The translations under genes were made by a program, and so were the position numbers. A DNA stretch of 64,000 nucleotides, taken from the NCBI GenBank assembly GCA_965213935.1, contig CBDCAO010000012.1, positions 806,001 to 870,000 on the forward strand, given 5' to 3'. The notes beneath the pieces were generated by a model, which was not told where the DNA came from, searched no databases, and worked only from the letters and a program-made list of their open reading frames with translations. Below are positions 16,192-25,950 of this stretch, in pieces (position 1 is the first letter of the stretch; each line of letters starts with the position of its first letter). The stretch is from Bin52 sp965213935. GTDB taxonomy: Bacteria > Pseudomonadota > Alphaproteobacteria > Thalassobaculales > Thalassobaculaceae.

Positions 16192-18678
16192 ATGACCCAC
16201 CGGGACGTCCCACGGATCACCGCCGTACTCGGGCCGACCAATACCGGCAAGACCCACCTGGCGATCGAGCGGATGCTCGGACATCACAGCGGGATGATCG
16301 GGTTTCCCCTGCGACTTCTGGCGCGGGAGAACTACGACCGGGTGGTCGCGCGCGCCGGCAGGAGCCAGGTGGCGCTGATCACCGGGGAGGAGAAGATCAT
16401 CCCGGCCCGGGCACGCTACTTCCTGTGCACCGTGGAGTCGATGCCGACCAACCGGTCGGTCGAGTTCCTGGCCATAGACGAGATCCAGATGGCCGGCGAC
16501 CGCGAACGCGGTCACATCTTCACCCAGAGGCTGCTCTCTGCACGCGGCACCGTCGAGACCATGTTTCTCGGTTCCGGCACCATGCGCACGCTGCTGGAAA
16601 AACTGGTTCCCGAGGTCGCGTTTTCCGGCCGTCCCCGCCTGTCATCACTCGCCTGGGCCGGCCCGCGCAAGATCACCCGCCTGCCGCGGCGCTCCGCCGT
16701 GGTCGCGTTCTCCGCCAACGATGTCTACACCCTTGCCGAACTGGTCCGCCGCCAGCGCGGTGGCGCCGCGGTGGTGCTGGGAGCCCTGTCACCGCGCACT
16801 CGCAACGCCCAGGTGGATCTGTACCAGGCCGGCGAGGTCGACTTCCTGATCGCGACCGATGCGATCGGCATGGGCCTGAACATGGACATCGATCATGTCG
16901 CCTTTGCCGGCGACACCAAGTTCGACGGGCGCCGGCCGCGCCGCCTTGACCACCAGGAACTCGCACAGATCGCCGGGCGCGCCGGGCGGCACATGAACGA
17001 TGGCACCTTCGGGGTCACCGCGGGTTGCGCCGAGTTCGATGCCGAAACCATCACTGCCATCGAGCAGCACCGGTTCGAGTCCCTGCGGCGGATCTACTGG
17101 CGCAACGCCGATCTCGACTTCAACACCGTCCGCGACCTGAAGCGGTCGCTCGAGCGAGCCCCGTCGTGGCCGTTTCTCGCGCCCAAGCGCGATGCCGAGG
17201 ACCAGGCAGCACTCGTTGCGCTGTCGCGTGACACCGCGCTGATGCAGCGCGCCGACACCCCCGGAAGGGTTCGGCTGCTGTGGGACGTGTGCCAGGTCCC
17301 CGACTTCCGCAAGACCCTGACCGAACCGCACACCCGCCTGCTGACACTGTTGTTCGGCCACCTGGCCGGCGGGGCGGAACGACTGCCGCAGGACTGGGTG
17401 GCACGACAGGTCGAACGGCTCGACCGGACCAACGGCGACATCGACACGCTCGCCGGCCGGATCAGCCACGTGCGGACATGGACATACATTACCCAGCGTC
17501 AGGACTGGATCACCGATCCCGTGCATTGGCGGGAGAGGGCACGGGCGATCGAGGACCGTCTGTCCGATGCCCTGCACGCACGGCTGATCAGCCGGTTCGT
17601 CGATCGCCGCGCCGCCATCCTGTCCCGGCGTCTGCGCGACGGCGACGAACTGACGGCCGCGGTCAAGCCGGATGGCACGGTCACGGTCGAGGGGCACAGG
17701 GTCGGTCGTCTCGCCGGCCTGCGGTTCACACCCGATGCGCCCGACAGCAGGACACCGCGGCCGATCGTGACGGCGACACGGCGCATCCTGCCCCGCGAAC
17801 TTGTGCGGCAGGCCGCCGAGATCCGCTCGGCACCGGACAGAACCTTCAGGTTCGGTCCACGCGGAGCGGTGCTGTGGAACGGCGAGCGGATCGCGACACT
17901 GGCCCGCGGCCGGCACCCGCTCGAACCCGCGATCGAGATGGACGTTCCCGATCTTCTGCCGTCAGCCGACCGGGATGCGGTCGCACAATGCCTGCAGGAC
18001 TGGCTCGGGTCGTGCCGCGCCCGGCTGATCCCCGGGCTCGACCGGTTGCGGGCCGCCGGAGAAACCGGCCCGGTCCGAGGCATCTTCTTCCAGTTGACCG
18101 AGGGCCCCGGCCTTCTGCCACGCCGGCAGGTCACGCCGCTGCTGGCCGACCTTGACGCGACCGGTCGGCGAACGCTCAGCCGCGCCGGGGTCCGGTTCGG
18201 GACCGAAAGCGTGTTCATGCCGGGCCTGCTGAAGCCGCGGGCCGCGCGGTTTCTGGCGTTGCTGTGGCAGGTCCACCACGGCCAGTGGCACGAGGATGCG
18301 CTGGTCCCGCCGGGCCGGGCCGCGGTTGTGGCGAACCGCGTCATGCCGGCCGGACTGTACAGCGCCACCGGCTATGTCCGCATCGGCGGACTGGCGGTAC
18401 GCGCCGACATCCTCGAACGACTTGCGGCGGCGGCCCGTCGCGAGCCGCGCGACCGTCCCTTCGCAATCAGCCAGGACATGCTCTCGCTGCTCGGTGTCAC
18501 GCGGGCCGCCGCCGGGGCCGTGCTTGCGGATCTCGGATATGTGCGCACGGGAGGGTCCGACGAACACCCGATGTTCAGACGCCCGGCAAGACGGTCCCGG
18601 ACCCGGCACCGGGCCGCCAGGACCAGACAGGACCACTCGCCGTTCGCCGTCCTCGCCACCATGGGGGCCGCCGACTGA
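16192..18678 (+). CDS. SUV3-like ATP-dependent RNA helicase
   Basis: An 828-residue DExH helicase of the type shared by alphaproteobacteria and mitochondria (SUPV3L1/Suv3p). Walker A GPTNTGKTH is at residues 14-22 and the characteristic DEIQ box IDEIQMAGD near 95-103. Motif VI appears as the QIAGRAGRH segment near 265, and the SUV3 central and C-terminal regions follow. It probably unwinds structured RNA in turnover. The C terminus is Arg/His-rich. ATG 16192 is chosen because it sits just before the conserved ITAVLGPTNTGK and has GAGGG upstream; an in-frame ATG at 16129 would add 21 residues. The deacetylase gene follows after 25 bp. Confidence 0.9.
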   Translation: MTHRDVPRITAVLGPTNTGKTHLAIERMLGHHSGMIGFPLRLLARENYDRVVARAGRSQVALITGEEKIIPARARYFLCTVESMPTNRSVEFLAIDEIQMAGDRERGHIFTQRLLSARGTVETMFLGSGTMRTLLEKLVPEVAFSGRPRLSSLAWAGPRKITRLPRRSAVVAFSANDVYTLAELVRRQRGGAAVVLGALSPRTRNAQVDLYQAGEVDFLIATDAIGMGLNMDIDHVAFAGDTKFDGRRPRRLDHQELAQIAGRAGRHMNDGTFGVTAGCAEFDAETITAIEQHRFESLRRIYWRNADLDFNTVRDLKRSLERAPSWPFLAPKRDAEDQAALVALSRDTALMQRADTPGRVRLLWDVCQVPDFRKTLTEPHTRLLTLLFGHLAGGAERLPQDWVARQVERLDRTNGDIDTLAGRISHVRTWTYITQRQDWITDPVHWRERARAIEDRLSDALHARLISRFVDRRAAILSRRLRDGDELTAAVKPDGTVTVEGHRVGRLAGLRFTPDAPDSRTPRPIVTATRRILPRELVRQAAEIRSAPDRTFRFGPRGAVLWNGERIATLARGRHPLEPAIEMDVPDLLPSADRDAVAQCLQDWLGSCRARLIPGLDRLRAAGETGPVRGIFFQLTEGPGLLPRRQVTPLLADLDATGRRTLSRAGVRFGTESVFMPGLLKPRAARFLALLWQVHHGQWHEDALVPPGRAAVVANRVMPAGLYSATGYVRIGGLAVRADILERLAAAARREPRDRPFAISQDMLSLLGVTRAAAGAVLADLGYVRTGGSDEHPMFRRPARRSRTRHRAARTRQDHSPFAVLATMGAAD

Positions 18679-18703
18679 CCCCGAACCGGAGGGAGCACCA
18701 CAG

Positions 18704-19621
18704 ATGTCCAGAACCGCACTCGGCCTGCCCGAACAGCCAGACACCTGGAGCTGGCCTGAAGAGCGTTGGCGTCCGATCGTCGAGAAGGTCCGTGCCGGTC
18801 GTTCACTCAAGCCCGATACCTGGCCCGGCGGCGCTCGCTGCGCCGTTGCCCTGTCCTTCGACTCGGATCACGAGACCCAGACACTGCGCTGGGGTGACTC
18901 CTCGCCGGGCAGGCTCAGCCAGGGGGAGTACGGCTCGCGGGTCAGCGTACCGCGCATCCTTGCACTGCTGGCGCGATACGACATCCCGGCGACCTTTTTC
19001 GTGCCCGCCGTGGTCGCCATGCTGCACCCCGACGAACAGCGTGCGGTGATCGGCCACGGCCACGAGATCGGTATCCATTCCTGGATCCACGAGCTGAACT
19101 CGGCACTGCCGCCTGATGTGGAACGGGACCTGCAGATGCGTGCGGCGGACGCCCTGGAGCGAATCAGCGGCCAGCGTCCTGTCGGCATCCGGACGCCGTC
19201 ATGGGACTTCTCGCAGCACACCCTGGCGATCACCCGGGAGATGGGTCTGCTCTACGATTCCTCGCTGATGGCCGATGACGACCCCTACGAGATCCTTGAG
19301 GACAACCGGCCGACGGGAATCGTGGAACTCCCGGTCGAGTGGATCCGTGACGACGCCCCCTACTGGGCGATGGACCGGTTCTCCGGACTGCGTCCCTACA
19401 CTCCGCCTTCGGGCGTGCTCGAGGTGTTCGTCCGGGAGTTCGATGGCGCATACGAGGAGAACAGCCTGTTCCTGCTGACCATGCATCCACACTTCATCGG
19501 CCACCGGTCGCGGCTGCAGGTGCTCGAGGAGCTGATCCGTCATATCCGCTCGCACCCGGGTGTCTGGTTCGCCACCCACGCGGATGTCGCGCGCTACTGC
19601 AGGGATCAGGCGGGGCTGTAG
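18704..19621 (+). CDS. Polysaccharide deacetylase family protein
   Basis: A 305-residue NodB-homology (CE4-like) metal-dependent hydrolase. The catalytic base and metal ligands appear as SFDSDHE (Asp53, Asp55, His56) and the His motif as HEIGIHSWIH (His125, His129). The RTPSWDFS segment near residue 165 is the usual motif 3. There is no signal peptide. Cytoplasmic members of this branch (PuuE allantoinase-like or the PgdA-like group of Helicobacter) act on small amides rather than on chitin, so the substrate is open. A GGAGGG ribosome site lies 10 bp before the ATG. Its 3' end overlaps the convergent dppF-like gene by 16 bp. Confidence 0.85.
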   Translation: MSRTALGLPEQPDTWSWPEERWRPIVEKVRAGRSLKPDTWPGGARCAVALSFDSDHETQTLRWGDSSPGRLSQGEYGSRVSVPRILALLARYDIPATFFVPAVVAMLHPDEQRAVIGHGHEIGIHSWIHELNSALPPDVERDLQMRAADALERISGQRPVGIRTPSWDFSQHTLAITREMGLLYDSSLMADDDPYEILEDNRPTGIVELPVEWIRDDAPYWAMDRFSGLRPYTPPSGVLEVFVREFDGAYEENSLFLLTMHPHFIGHRSRLQVLEELIRHIRSHPGVWFATHADVARYCRDQAGL

Positions 19622-20598
19622 TCCCTCGGCGCGGCGGAATACAGACAGGCATCGGCATGGCCGGGGCTGTGCTCGACCAGCGGCGGCACCTCGAGCGCGC
19701 AGTCGTCCCGCGCCTGCGCGCACCGGGTCCGGAACCGGCAGCCTGACGGCAGGTTTCCGGGATCGGGCGGCTCGCCCTCGAGCCAGAAGGTCTCGGTCAC
19801 CCTGCCCTTGCCGATCTGCGGCACCGCAGCCAGAAGTGACTGGGTATACGGGTGACGCGGCCGGTCGAAGATCTCGTCGGACCTGCCGAGTTCCACCACC
19901 TTGCCGAGATACATCACCGCGACGCGGTCGCAGACCATGCGCACGACACCGAGATCGTGGCTGATGAAGACATAGGTCAGGTCGAATCGTTTCTGCAGAT
20001 CGAGAAACAGGTTGAGGATCGTGGCCTGGACGGACACGTCGAGTCCGGACGTCGGTTCGTCGAGCACCACCATCGTCGGATTCAGGGTCAGGATCCGCGC
20101 CAGTCCGACCCGGCGCTGCTGGCCGCCCGAGATTTCGTGCGGATACAGGTCGAGATGGCCGTCCGGCAGGCCGACCGCATCGAGGATCTCACGTACCCGT
20201 TCGCGGCGGGCGCGGCGATCAAGCCGGGTGTGGATCACCAGCGGCTCGTCGAGCGACCGGCCGATCTTCCAGCGCGGGTCGAGCGACGCCCCCGGGTCCT
20301 GGTAGGTGTACTGCAGGTCACGCCGCATGCCCCGGGACTGGTACGGCTTCAGGTGCGTGATGTCGTTGCCCTCGAAGATGATCCGGCCCGAGGTGGGCCG
20401 GTGGATGCCCATGACCGTCTTGCCCAGCGTCGACTTGCCGCAGCCCGATTCGCCGACGACGCCGAGGATCTCACCCTTGTGAACCGAGAGCGAGACCTCG
20501 TCGAGCGCCTTCAGCCATCCCGACCGCCGCTTCCACACGTTGAGGACAGGGAAGTGCTTGGACAGGTTCTCGAGACTGAGGAGCGCGTCCGCGGTCAT
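19606..20598 (-). CDS. Peptide/opine ABC transporter ATP-binding protein (DppF-like)
   Basis: A 330-residue ATPase. Walker A GESGCGKST is at residues 49-57, the signature SGGQQRRVGLARIL near 155 and Walker B MVVLDEPTSG near 176. The oligopeptide-transporter C-terminal domain has a Cys-containing GCRFRTRC motif near 290, which in some family members binds an iron-sulfur cluster. It starts at 20598, overlapping the dppD-like stop by 4 bp. It is the last gene of a five-gene ABC operon. The longer upstream frame lies within dppD and is not used. Confidence 0.9.
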   Translation of the reverse strand: MTADALLSLENLSKHFPVLNVWKRRSGWLKALDEVSLSVHKGEILGVVGESGCGKSTLGKTVMGIHRPTSGRIIFEGNDITHLKPYQSRGMRRDLQYTYQDPGASLDPRWKIGRSLDEPLVIHTRLDRRARRERVREILDAVGLPDGHLDLYPHEISGGQQRRVGLARILTLNPTMVVLDEPTSGLDVSVQATILNLFLDLQKRFDLTYVFISHDLGVVRMVCDRVAVMYLGKVVELGRSDEIFDRPRHPYTQSLLAAVPQIGKGRVTETFWLEGEPPDPGNLPSGCRFRTRCAQARDDCALEVPPLVEHSPGHADACLYSAAPRDYSPA

Positions 20599-21611
20599 GG
20601 GATTGCCTCCCCCGGGGCCGGGTGCCAGCAGCGCGCCACGTGGCCGGCCCCGATGTCGCTCGGATCGGGACGGGTTTGTCGGCAAAGTGCGCTTGCGGCG
20701 TCGCAGCGCGGATGAAACCGGCATCCCCGCGGCGGTGCGGTCAAGTCCGGGACCTGCCCCGGAATGCCGCGGATTCCATGGTCTCGGCTGGGCAGGCTCT
20801 GCAGCAGGCGCACGGTGTAGATGTGCCGCGGTTCGGTGAAGAATCTCTCGGACGGCGCGCTCTCAACATCCTGACCGGCGTACATCACGGTCATCCGGTC
20901 GCAGATCTCGTACGCGGTGCCGAGATCGTGGGTGGTGAACAGCACGGAGACCCCGCGATCGGCCGCCAGCCGGCGCAGCAGTTTCAGGATCTGGGCCTGG
21001 ATCGTGACGTCGAGTGCCGTGGTCGGTTCATCAGCGATGATCAGCTTCGGTTCCGGCAGCAGCGCCATGGCGATCATCAACCGCTGGCGCTGACCGCCGG
21101 AGACCTCGTGCGGGTACTTCCTGAGCAGGGCTTCCGGGTCGGGAAGCTGCACGATTCGCAGCAGCTCGAGCACCCGTTCCAGGTCGCTGCGCCGGCGTGC
21201 ACGCGCATACCGGCGGGGACCGGAGCCGGGTTCCGCGTCCGGAGACTTCCACTTCATGAGCTCCGCGATCTGCGTGCCGATGGTAAAGACCGGGTTGAAG
21301 GAGGAGAACGGATCCTGCGGTACGAAGGTGATGGCGCGGCCGCGGATGTCGGTTGCGAGCGCGTCGGGATCCTCCTGCAGCAGGTCGCGGCCATCGAACT
21401 CGATGCTTCCGGCGCTGATCCGGGCGGAGTTGGCCGGCAGAACGCCGAGGATGGCCCTGGCAAGCGTGGTCTTGCCGCAGCCGGACTCACCGACGAGACC
21501 GACGATCTCGCCGCGTCCGATCCGGAAGTCGACCTGGTCAAGCACCTGTGCCAGCCCGCTTTCGGTGGCGAACCCGACCGTCAGTCCGGTGACGGCGAGC
21601 AGGTCATCCAT
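20595..21611 (-). CDS. Peptide/opine ABC transporter ATP-binding protein (DppD-like)
   Basis: A 338-residue ATPase, partner of the DppF-like protein. Walker A GESGCGKTT is at 41-49, the signature VSGGQRQRLMIAMALL near 178 and Walker B KLIIADEPTTALD near 198. The C-terminal oligopeptide domain has GCRFHPRCD near 305. ATG 21611 is preferred over the upstream ATG at 21638 because MDDLLAVTGL is the standard beginning. It overlaps the dppC-like stop by 8 bp. Confidence 0.9.
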   Translation of the reverse strand: MDDLLAVTGLTVGFATESGLAQVLDQVDFRIGRGEIVGLVGESGCGKTTLARAILGVLPANSARISAGSIEFDGRDLLQEDPDALATDIRGRAITFVPQDPFSSFNPVFTIGTQIAELMKWKSPDAEPGSGPRRYARARRRSDLERVLELLRIVQLPDPEALLRKYPHEVSGGQRQRLMIAMALLPEPKLIIADEPTTALDVTIQAQILKLLRRLAADRGVSVLFTTHDLGTAYEICDRMTVMYAGQDVESAPSERFFTEPRHIYTVRLLQSLPSRDHGIRGIPGQVPDLTAPPRGCRFHPRCDAASALCRQTRPDPSDIGAGHVARCWHPAPGEAIP

Positions 21612-22464
21612 CGCCCGATCTCCGGGTCCGCGGATCAAGAATGTCGCGCAGGCCGTCGCCCAGCAGGTTGAACCCCATCACCACAAGGAAAATGGCAAGA
21701 CCGGGCGCGGTCGCGTACCACCAGGCCTCGGGCAGGAACTCGCGGCTCTCCGCGATGGTCCGGCCCCACTCCGGGCTCGGCGCCGGTGGGCCGAGGCCGA
21801 GAAACCCGAGGACGGCCGCGGTCAGGATGGTTCCCCCCATGCCGATGGTCGTGCGCACGATCACGGAGGAGGAGATGTTCGGCAGCACGTGCAGGATCAT
21901 CACCCGCCACGGAGAGGCGCCCAGTGCGATCGAGGCCTCGACATAGGTGTCGTTCAGTGCCGAGCGCGTCTCGGCATAGACCAGCCGGGCCCAGAACGGC
22001 CAGTAGGTGGCAGACAGCGCGAGGATCACGTTTTCGATCGACGGGCCGAGCGTCTGGGCGATGGCGATCGCCAGCACGATCTGGGGCACCGCGAGGAAAA
22101 TATCGGAGATGCGCATCAGGGCGTCGGAAACCCAGTTCCGGTAGTATCCGGCAACCAGCCCGACGGGAATGCCGACCAGCACGCTCGCTCCGATGGCGAT
22201 CACGGCAATGGCGATGGTGATCCTCGCGCCGAACAGAAGCCGGGAATAGACGTCCGCGCCCATTCTGTCGGTGCCGAAGAAATGGTCGTCGGACGGCGGC
22301 AGCAGCCGCTCCGGAGGATGGAATTCGGTCACGTCCCCGGGATGGGTCGAGAGCACCGGGGCGGCGATGGCGACCACCACCAGCAGGGTGATGATCAGGG
22401 CTCCGAGGGCAGCGGTGCGGTCCGACGCCAGCCTGCGCAACAGGAAGAGGGTGGTCTCGAGCAT
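21604..22464 (-). CDS. Peptide/opine ABC transporter permease (DppC-like)
   Basis: A 286-residue inner-membrane permease. An N-terminal hydrophobic helix is followed by the periplasmic HFFGTDRMGADVYSRLLFGA motif typical of DppC/OppC (near residues 62-81). Five more helices and the EAA coupling loop (YVEASIALGASPWRV) come after it. It pairs with DppB. The start at 22464 leaves only 5 bp after the dppB stop. Confidence 0.9.
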   Translation of the reverse strand: MLETTLFLLRRLASDRTAALGALIITLLVVVAIAAPVLSTHPGDVTEFHPPERLLPPSDDHFFGTDRMGADVYSRLLFGARITIAIAVIAIGASVLVGIPVGLVAGYYRNWVSDALMRISDIFLAVPQIVLAIAIAQTLGPSIENVILALSATYWPFWARLVYAETRSALNDTYVEASIALGASPWRVMILHVLPNISSSVIVRTTIGMGGTILTAAVLGFLGLGPPAPSPEWGRTIAESREFLPEAWWYATAPGLAIFLVVMGFNLLGDGLRDILDPRTRRSGDG

Positions 22465-22469
22465 GACCG

Positions 22470-23474
22470 CTATCCCGTCTCGCGCGGATCGATCAGCCCA
22501 TGGCTGATGTCGACCAGGAGGTTCACGATGATGAACACCGTTCCCATGATCAGCGTGAAGCCCATGATGCCGTTGTAATCCGACTGCAGGATCGAATTGA
22601 CGGCATAGAGTCCGAGACCAGGCCAGTCGAACACCGCCTCGACCACCACCGCGTTCGCGATCAGGTTCCCGAATACCAGACCGACCTGGGTGACCGTGCC
22701 GATCAGCGCATTGCGCAGCACGTAGCGCCAGACCACCACCCGCCTCGGTACCCCCATGGCCAGCTGGTAGTCGACGTAGTTCGAGTTGATCGCATCGAGC
22801 ACGCCAGCCCTGGTAAACCGCATGATGGTCGCCATGGCCGGAAACGACAGGGTGACTGCCGGCAGGACCATGTGTCCGATCACGTCGGCAAGCGTTTCGA
22901 GGTCGCCGGCGAGTATCGAGTCGACGATGTAGAAGCCGGTGACCGGATCCGGCCCCCAGCCGTCGACCCTGCCCTGCAGCGGCGTCCAGTCGAGATGCAT
23001 GGCAAACAGCAGCTGCAGAAGGATGGCGAACCAGAAGGCGGCGATCGCCAGGCCGGAGACCGTGAACACCCTGAGCCCGTGGTCGAGCCAGGAGTTCCGC
23101 CTGACCGCAGCCAGCACGCCGAGCGGGATGCCGATCACGCCCGACAGGATGACGGCGACGAACGCGAGTTCGAGCGTGGCCGGCAGCCGGGCAATGAGAT
23201 CCTCGGCGATGGGTCTCTGGGTGTAGAGGCTGATGCCGAAGTCGCCCTCGGCGACCCCGAGGATGTAGTTCCACAGCTGCACCGGGACCGGCTTGTCGAC
23301 GCCGAACTTCGCCTTGAGCGCCGCGATCTGCTCTGCCGTCGCATTGTCACCGGCGATGAAGGCAATCGGGTCTGCGGGGATGATGTGGCTGATGGTGAAG
23401 GTGATCACCAGCAGCCCCAGCAACGTCGGGACAAACCAGACCAGCCTGTTGACGGTCAGCACCAGTGCGCGCAT
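22470..23474 (-). CDS. Peptide/opine ABC transporter permease (DppB-like)
   Basis: A 334-residue permease. The first helix (LVWFVPTLLGLLVITF) is followed by the DppB-type periplasmic region IPADPIAFIAGDNATAEQIA and the LGVAEGDFGISLYTQRPI motif near residue 90. The EAA loop YVDYQLAMGVPRRVV lies near 232. Start at MRALVL (23474) is chosen from the position of helix 1; ATG 23528 upstream would add 18 polar residues. Neither has a strong Shine-Dalgarno sequence. Confidence 0.88.
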   Translation of the reverse strand: MRALVLTVNRLVWFVPTLLGLLVITFTISHIIPADPIAFIAGDNATAEQIAALKAKFGVDKPVPVQLWNYILGVAEGDFGISLYTQRPIAEDLIARLPATLELAFVAVILSGVIGIPLGVLAAVRRNSWLDHGLRVFTVSGLAIAAFWFAILLQLLFAMHLDWTPLQGRVDGWGPDPVTGFYIVDSILAGDLETLADVIGHMVLPAVTLSFPAMATIMRFTRAGVLDAINSNYVDYQLAMGVPRRVVVWRYVLRNALIGTVTQVGLVFGNLIANAVVVEAVFDWPGLGLYAVNSILQSDYNGIMGFTLIMGTVFIIVNLLVDISHGLIDPRETG

Positions 23475-23538
23475 TTCGAGTCCCGGCTGCAGCGTTCCGG
23501 CGCGGCCCCGCGGAGCCGCGCCGGTCATGCTTCAGTCT

Positions 23539-25110
23539 TCAGTCGATGGACACCCAGCGCATTTCCTGGCCGTTGCCGATCGGGCAGAAGCGAACGCCCT
23601 TCACCCGGTTGCTGAACGGTCCGAACCACTTGGTGTTGTAGACGAAGATGCCCGCGGCATCCTCGGCGAGCAGCCGGTTGGCCTGCTCGTAGTTCGCCTG
23701 GCGAACCGCCTGATCGGTCGAGACCCGGGCCTCGCTCAGGAGCCGGTCGACCTCCTCGTTGCAGTACCAGGAGTTGTTGCGTGCTCCGATCTGTTCGCAG
23801 GCATACATTTCGCCGAGCCAGTTGTTCGGATCGGCGTAGTAGGTGGACTTCCACAGGAACAGCAGGTCGTACATCTGCTGCTCGTCGCGCATCTTGCCCG
23901 AGGCGACCGGCCACGGCTCGGTCACGATCCTGGTCTCGACCCCGATCTTGTTCAGTCCGTTCTGCAACAGCGCGGCGGCCTGCTCGGTCTGGCCGTAACC
24001 GGCAAGCGCGCCGAGCGTGATCTCGCGCAACGGTTCCTTGACCATGGCGAGGTGTTCGGCCGCCTTGTCGAGATCGTAGGTGTAACCGGTGACGTCCGCG
24101 GGCGCGCCCCACATGTTGTTGGGAAGCGGAACCGGATCACGGGCCACCGAGCCTGACAGGATGTTGTTGATGAACCCGTCGTAGTCGAAGGCGTAGGCAA
24201 GCGCCTTGCGGAAGTTGACATCCGTCATCGGCGACCGGCCGTTGTGGATGATCGAGTAGAAGATCCGCATCGACTCCTGCTCGTCGACATTGACGTTCTC
24301 GCTCGCCGCAAGCCGCTTCACCTGGTCCTGCGGCAGGTAGCCGTCGGTACCGTGAAAGTCGCCGTTCATCAGGCCGAGCACCCGCGAATTGATCTCCACG
24401 ACGGTGCGGAACTCGATGATGTCCAGCGGATTCTCGACCATGTCCCAGCCGAAGAAGTGGTCATCAAACCGCTTCGCCTGCCATCCCACCGCCGGGTCGT
24501 AGCGCGTCAGCTGGAAGGAGCCGGACCCGGCATCGTTCTTCGACAGCCACGCGGTGCCGAGATCTCCGTCGACCTCGTTCGCGCGAACCAGTTCCTCGTT
24601 GACGACATGGACTTCCGGAACGGTGGCGAGGAAGATGGCGGAGGGCTTGTTGAGCGTGAATACCACCGTCCTGGCATCGGGCGCCTTGGTCGAGCCCGGC
24701 TCGACGGTCCCGGCGAACAGCGAGAACGCGCCCTTCTTCATCTCGAGAATGCGCTCGATCGAATAGACGACGTCCGAGGCCTCGACGGGAGACCCGTCGT
24801 GGAAGGTCGCGTCACGCAGGGTGAAGGTGTAGGTAAGCCCGTCGTCGGACACCTCGACCTTCTCGGCAAGCCACGGCTCGAGATGCGGCGGGTTGTCGAA
24901 CCAGCGCATCAGGCCGTCGTACAGATTGATGCGCGACGCCACCCGGCCGACATCGAAGATCGCGTGCGGGTCCAGGGTGTCATAGGCCGAGGAGTTGGCG
25001 AAGACGAACTTGCCCCCCGCCACGGCCGGTGACGCGGTCGCGACACCCACGGCGAGGGCCGTGACCGCAAGGAAGCGGCGTACCCCTGCTGATTGATCCA
25101 GCATTTTCAT
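23539..25110 (-). CDS. Peptide/opine ABC transporter periplasmic binding protein (DppA-like, SBP family 5)
   Basis: A 523-residue exported solute-binding protein. The signal peptide is about residues 1-29 (FLAVTALAVGVATASPAVAGG). The mature part contains family 5 motifs: SSAYDTLDPHAIFDVGR, EKVEVSDDGLTYTFTLRD near 75 and SGSFQLTRYDPAVGW near 170. GGGGAGA upstream of ATG 25110 is a strong ribosome site. It is the first transporter gene of the dppABCDF-like set, 55 bp below an SDR on the same strand. The ligand (peptide, opine, nickel complex or other) cannot be told. Confidence 0.92.
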   Translation of the reverse strand: MKMLDQSAGVRRFLAVTALAVGVATASPAVAGGKFVFANSSAYDTLDPHAIFDVGRVASRINLYDGLMRWFDNPPHLEPWLAEKVEVSDDGLTYTFTLRDATFHDGSPVEASDVVYSIERILEMKKGAFSLFAGTVEPGSTKAPDARTVVFTLNKPSAIFLATVPEVHVVNEELVRANEVDGDLGTAWLSKNDAGSGSFQLTRYDPAVGWQAKRFDDHFFGWDMVENPLDIIEFRTVVEINSRVLGLMNGDFHGTDGYLPQDQVKRLAASENVNVDEQESMRIFYSIIHNGRSPMTDVNFRKALAYAFDYDGFINNILSGSVARDPVPLPNNMWGAPADVTGYTYDLDKAAEHLAMVKEPLREITLGALAGYGQTEQAAALLQNGLNKIGVETRIVTEPWPVASGKMRDEQQMYDLLFLWKSTYYADPNNWLGEMYACEQIGARNNSWYCNEEVDRLLSEARVSTDQAVRQANYEQANRLLAEDAAGIFVYNTKWFGPFSNRVKGVRFCPIGNGQEMRWVSID

Positions 25111-25165
25111 GATCAGTATCTCCCCGATCCGTTGCGAAACCGGGCCGGCGGGCCGGCCCGCCGGT

Positions 25166-25918
25166 TCAACGGTTCCACTGGAATCCGTCGATGGTGATGT
25201 CCTGGCCGGTAATGTAGAGCGGATCGGTGGTCGCGAGAAACGCGACCAGACCGGCAACGTCGCGTGGCGACCCGGTACGGTTGAGCGCGATCCCGCGCAC
25301 CAGTTCCGGCTCCCGGGCGGCGATCACCGGGTTCTTGCCGGCAAGCTCCGTCTTGATCAGGCCCGGGCAGACGCAGTTCACGGCGATGTCCGGTCCGAGT
25401 TCCTTCGCCAGCGCCCGGGTCAGGCCGATGATGCCGGCCTTGGCGGCGGCGTAGGCGAACCGGGATACCGCCGCCGTCACTCCGCCGGAGTGAGCGTTGA
25501 GCGAGGACATGGAGACGATCCGGCCGTACCTGCGCTCGAGCATCGACGGCGCCACGGCCTGGATGTAGTTGAAACAGCTCTTCAGATTGACGTCGATGGT
25601 GGCGTCCCACTGGGCTTCGGCGATCTCGAGGATGCCGACCGGCATCGCGCGCCCGGCATTGTTGATCAGCACGTCGATGCGCCCCCACGCGTCACGGACC
25701 TCATCCGCGACCTCGTGCGCCCGGGCATGGTCTGCAACGTCGGCAACATGGGTGCTGCACGGAACACCCATGGCTTCGATCTCGCCGCGGGTACGGCGCA
25801 TCTCGTTCTCGAGGACATCGACGAGGGCGACGGCAAGGCCGTGCTCGGCCAGCGCATGCGCACATCCGCGGCCAATGCCGCGTGCCCCACCGGTCACGAT
25901 AGCCACCCTGCGATCCAT
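25166..25918 (-). CDS. Short-chain dehydrogenase/reductase (SDR)
   Basis: A 250-residue classical SDR. The nucleotide-binding TGGARGIGRG is at residues 9-18, NNAGRA near 85, and the catalytic Ser in MSSLNAH near 139 with Tyr and Lys in YAAAKAG (near 156-160). The C terminus is YITGQDITIDGF. It probably oxidises or reduces an alcohol or ketone with NAD(P). It is directly upstream of the Dpp-like transporter and on the same strand, so it may act on the imported compound. Confidence 0.88.
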   Translation of the reverse strand: MDRRVAIVTGGARGIGRGCAHALAEHGLAVALVDVLENEMRRTRGEIEAMGVPCSTHVADVADHARAHEVADEVRDAWGRIDVLINNAGRAMPVGILEIAEAQWDATIDVNLKSCFNYIQAVAPSMLERRYGRIVSMSSLNAHSGGVTAAVSRFAYAAAKAGIIGLTRALAKELGPDIAVNCVCPGLIKTELAGKNPVIAAREPELVRGIALNRTGSPRDVAGLVAFLATTDPLYITGQDITIDGFQWNR

Positions 25919-25950
25919 GCACCCCTCCGGCCAGCACAGGAGGGTCGATC

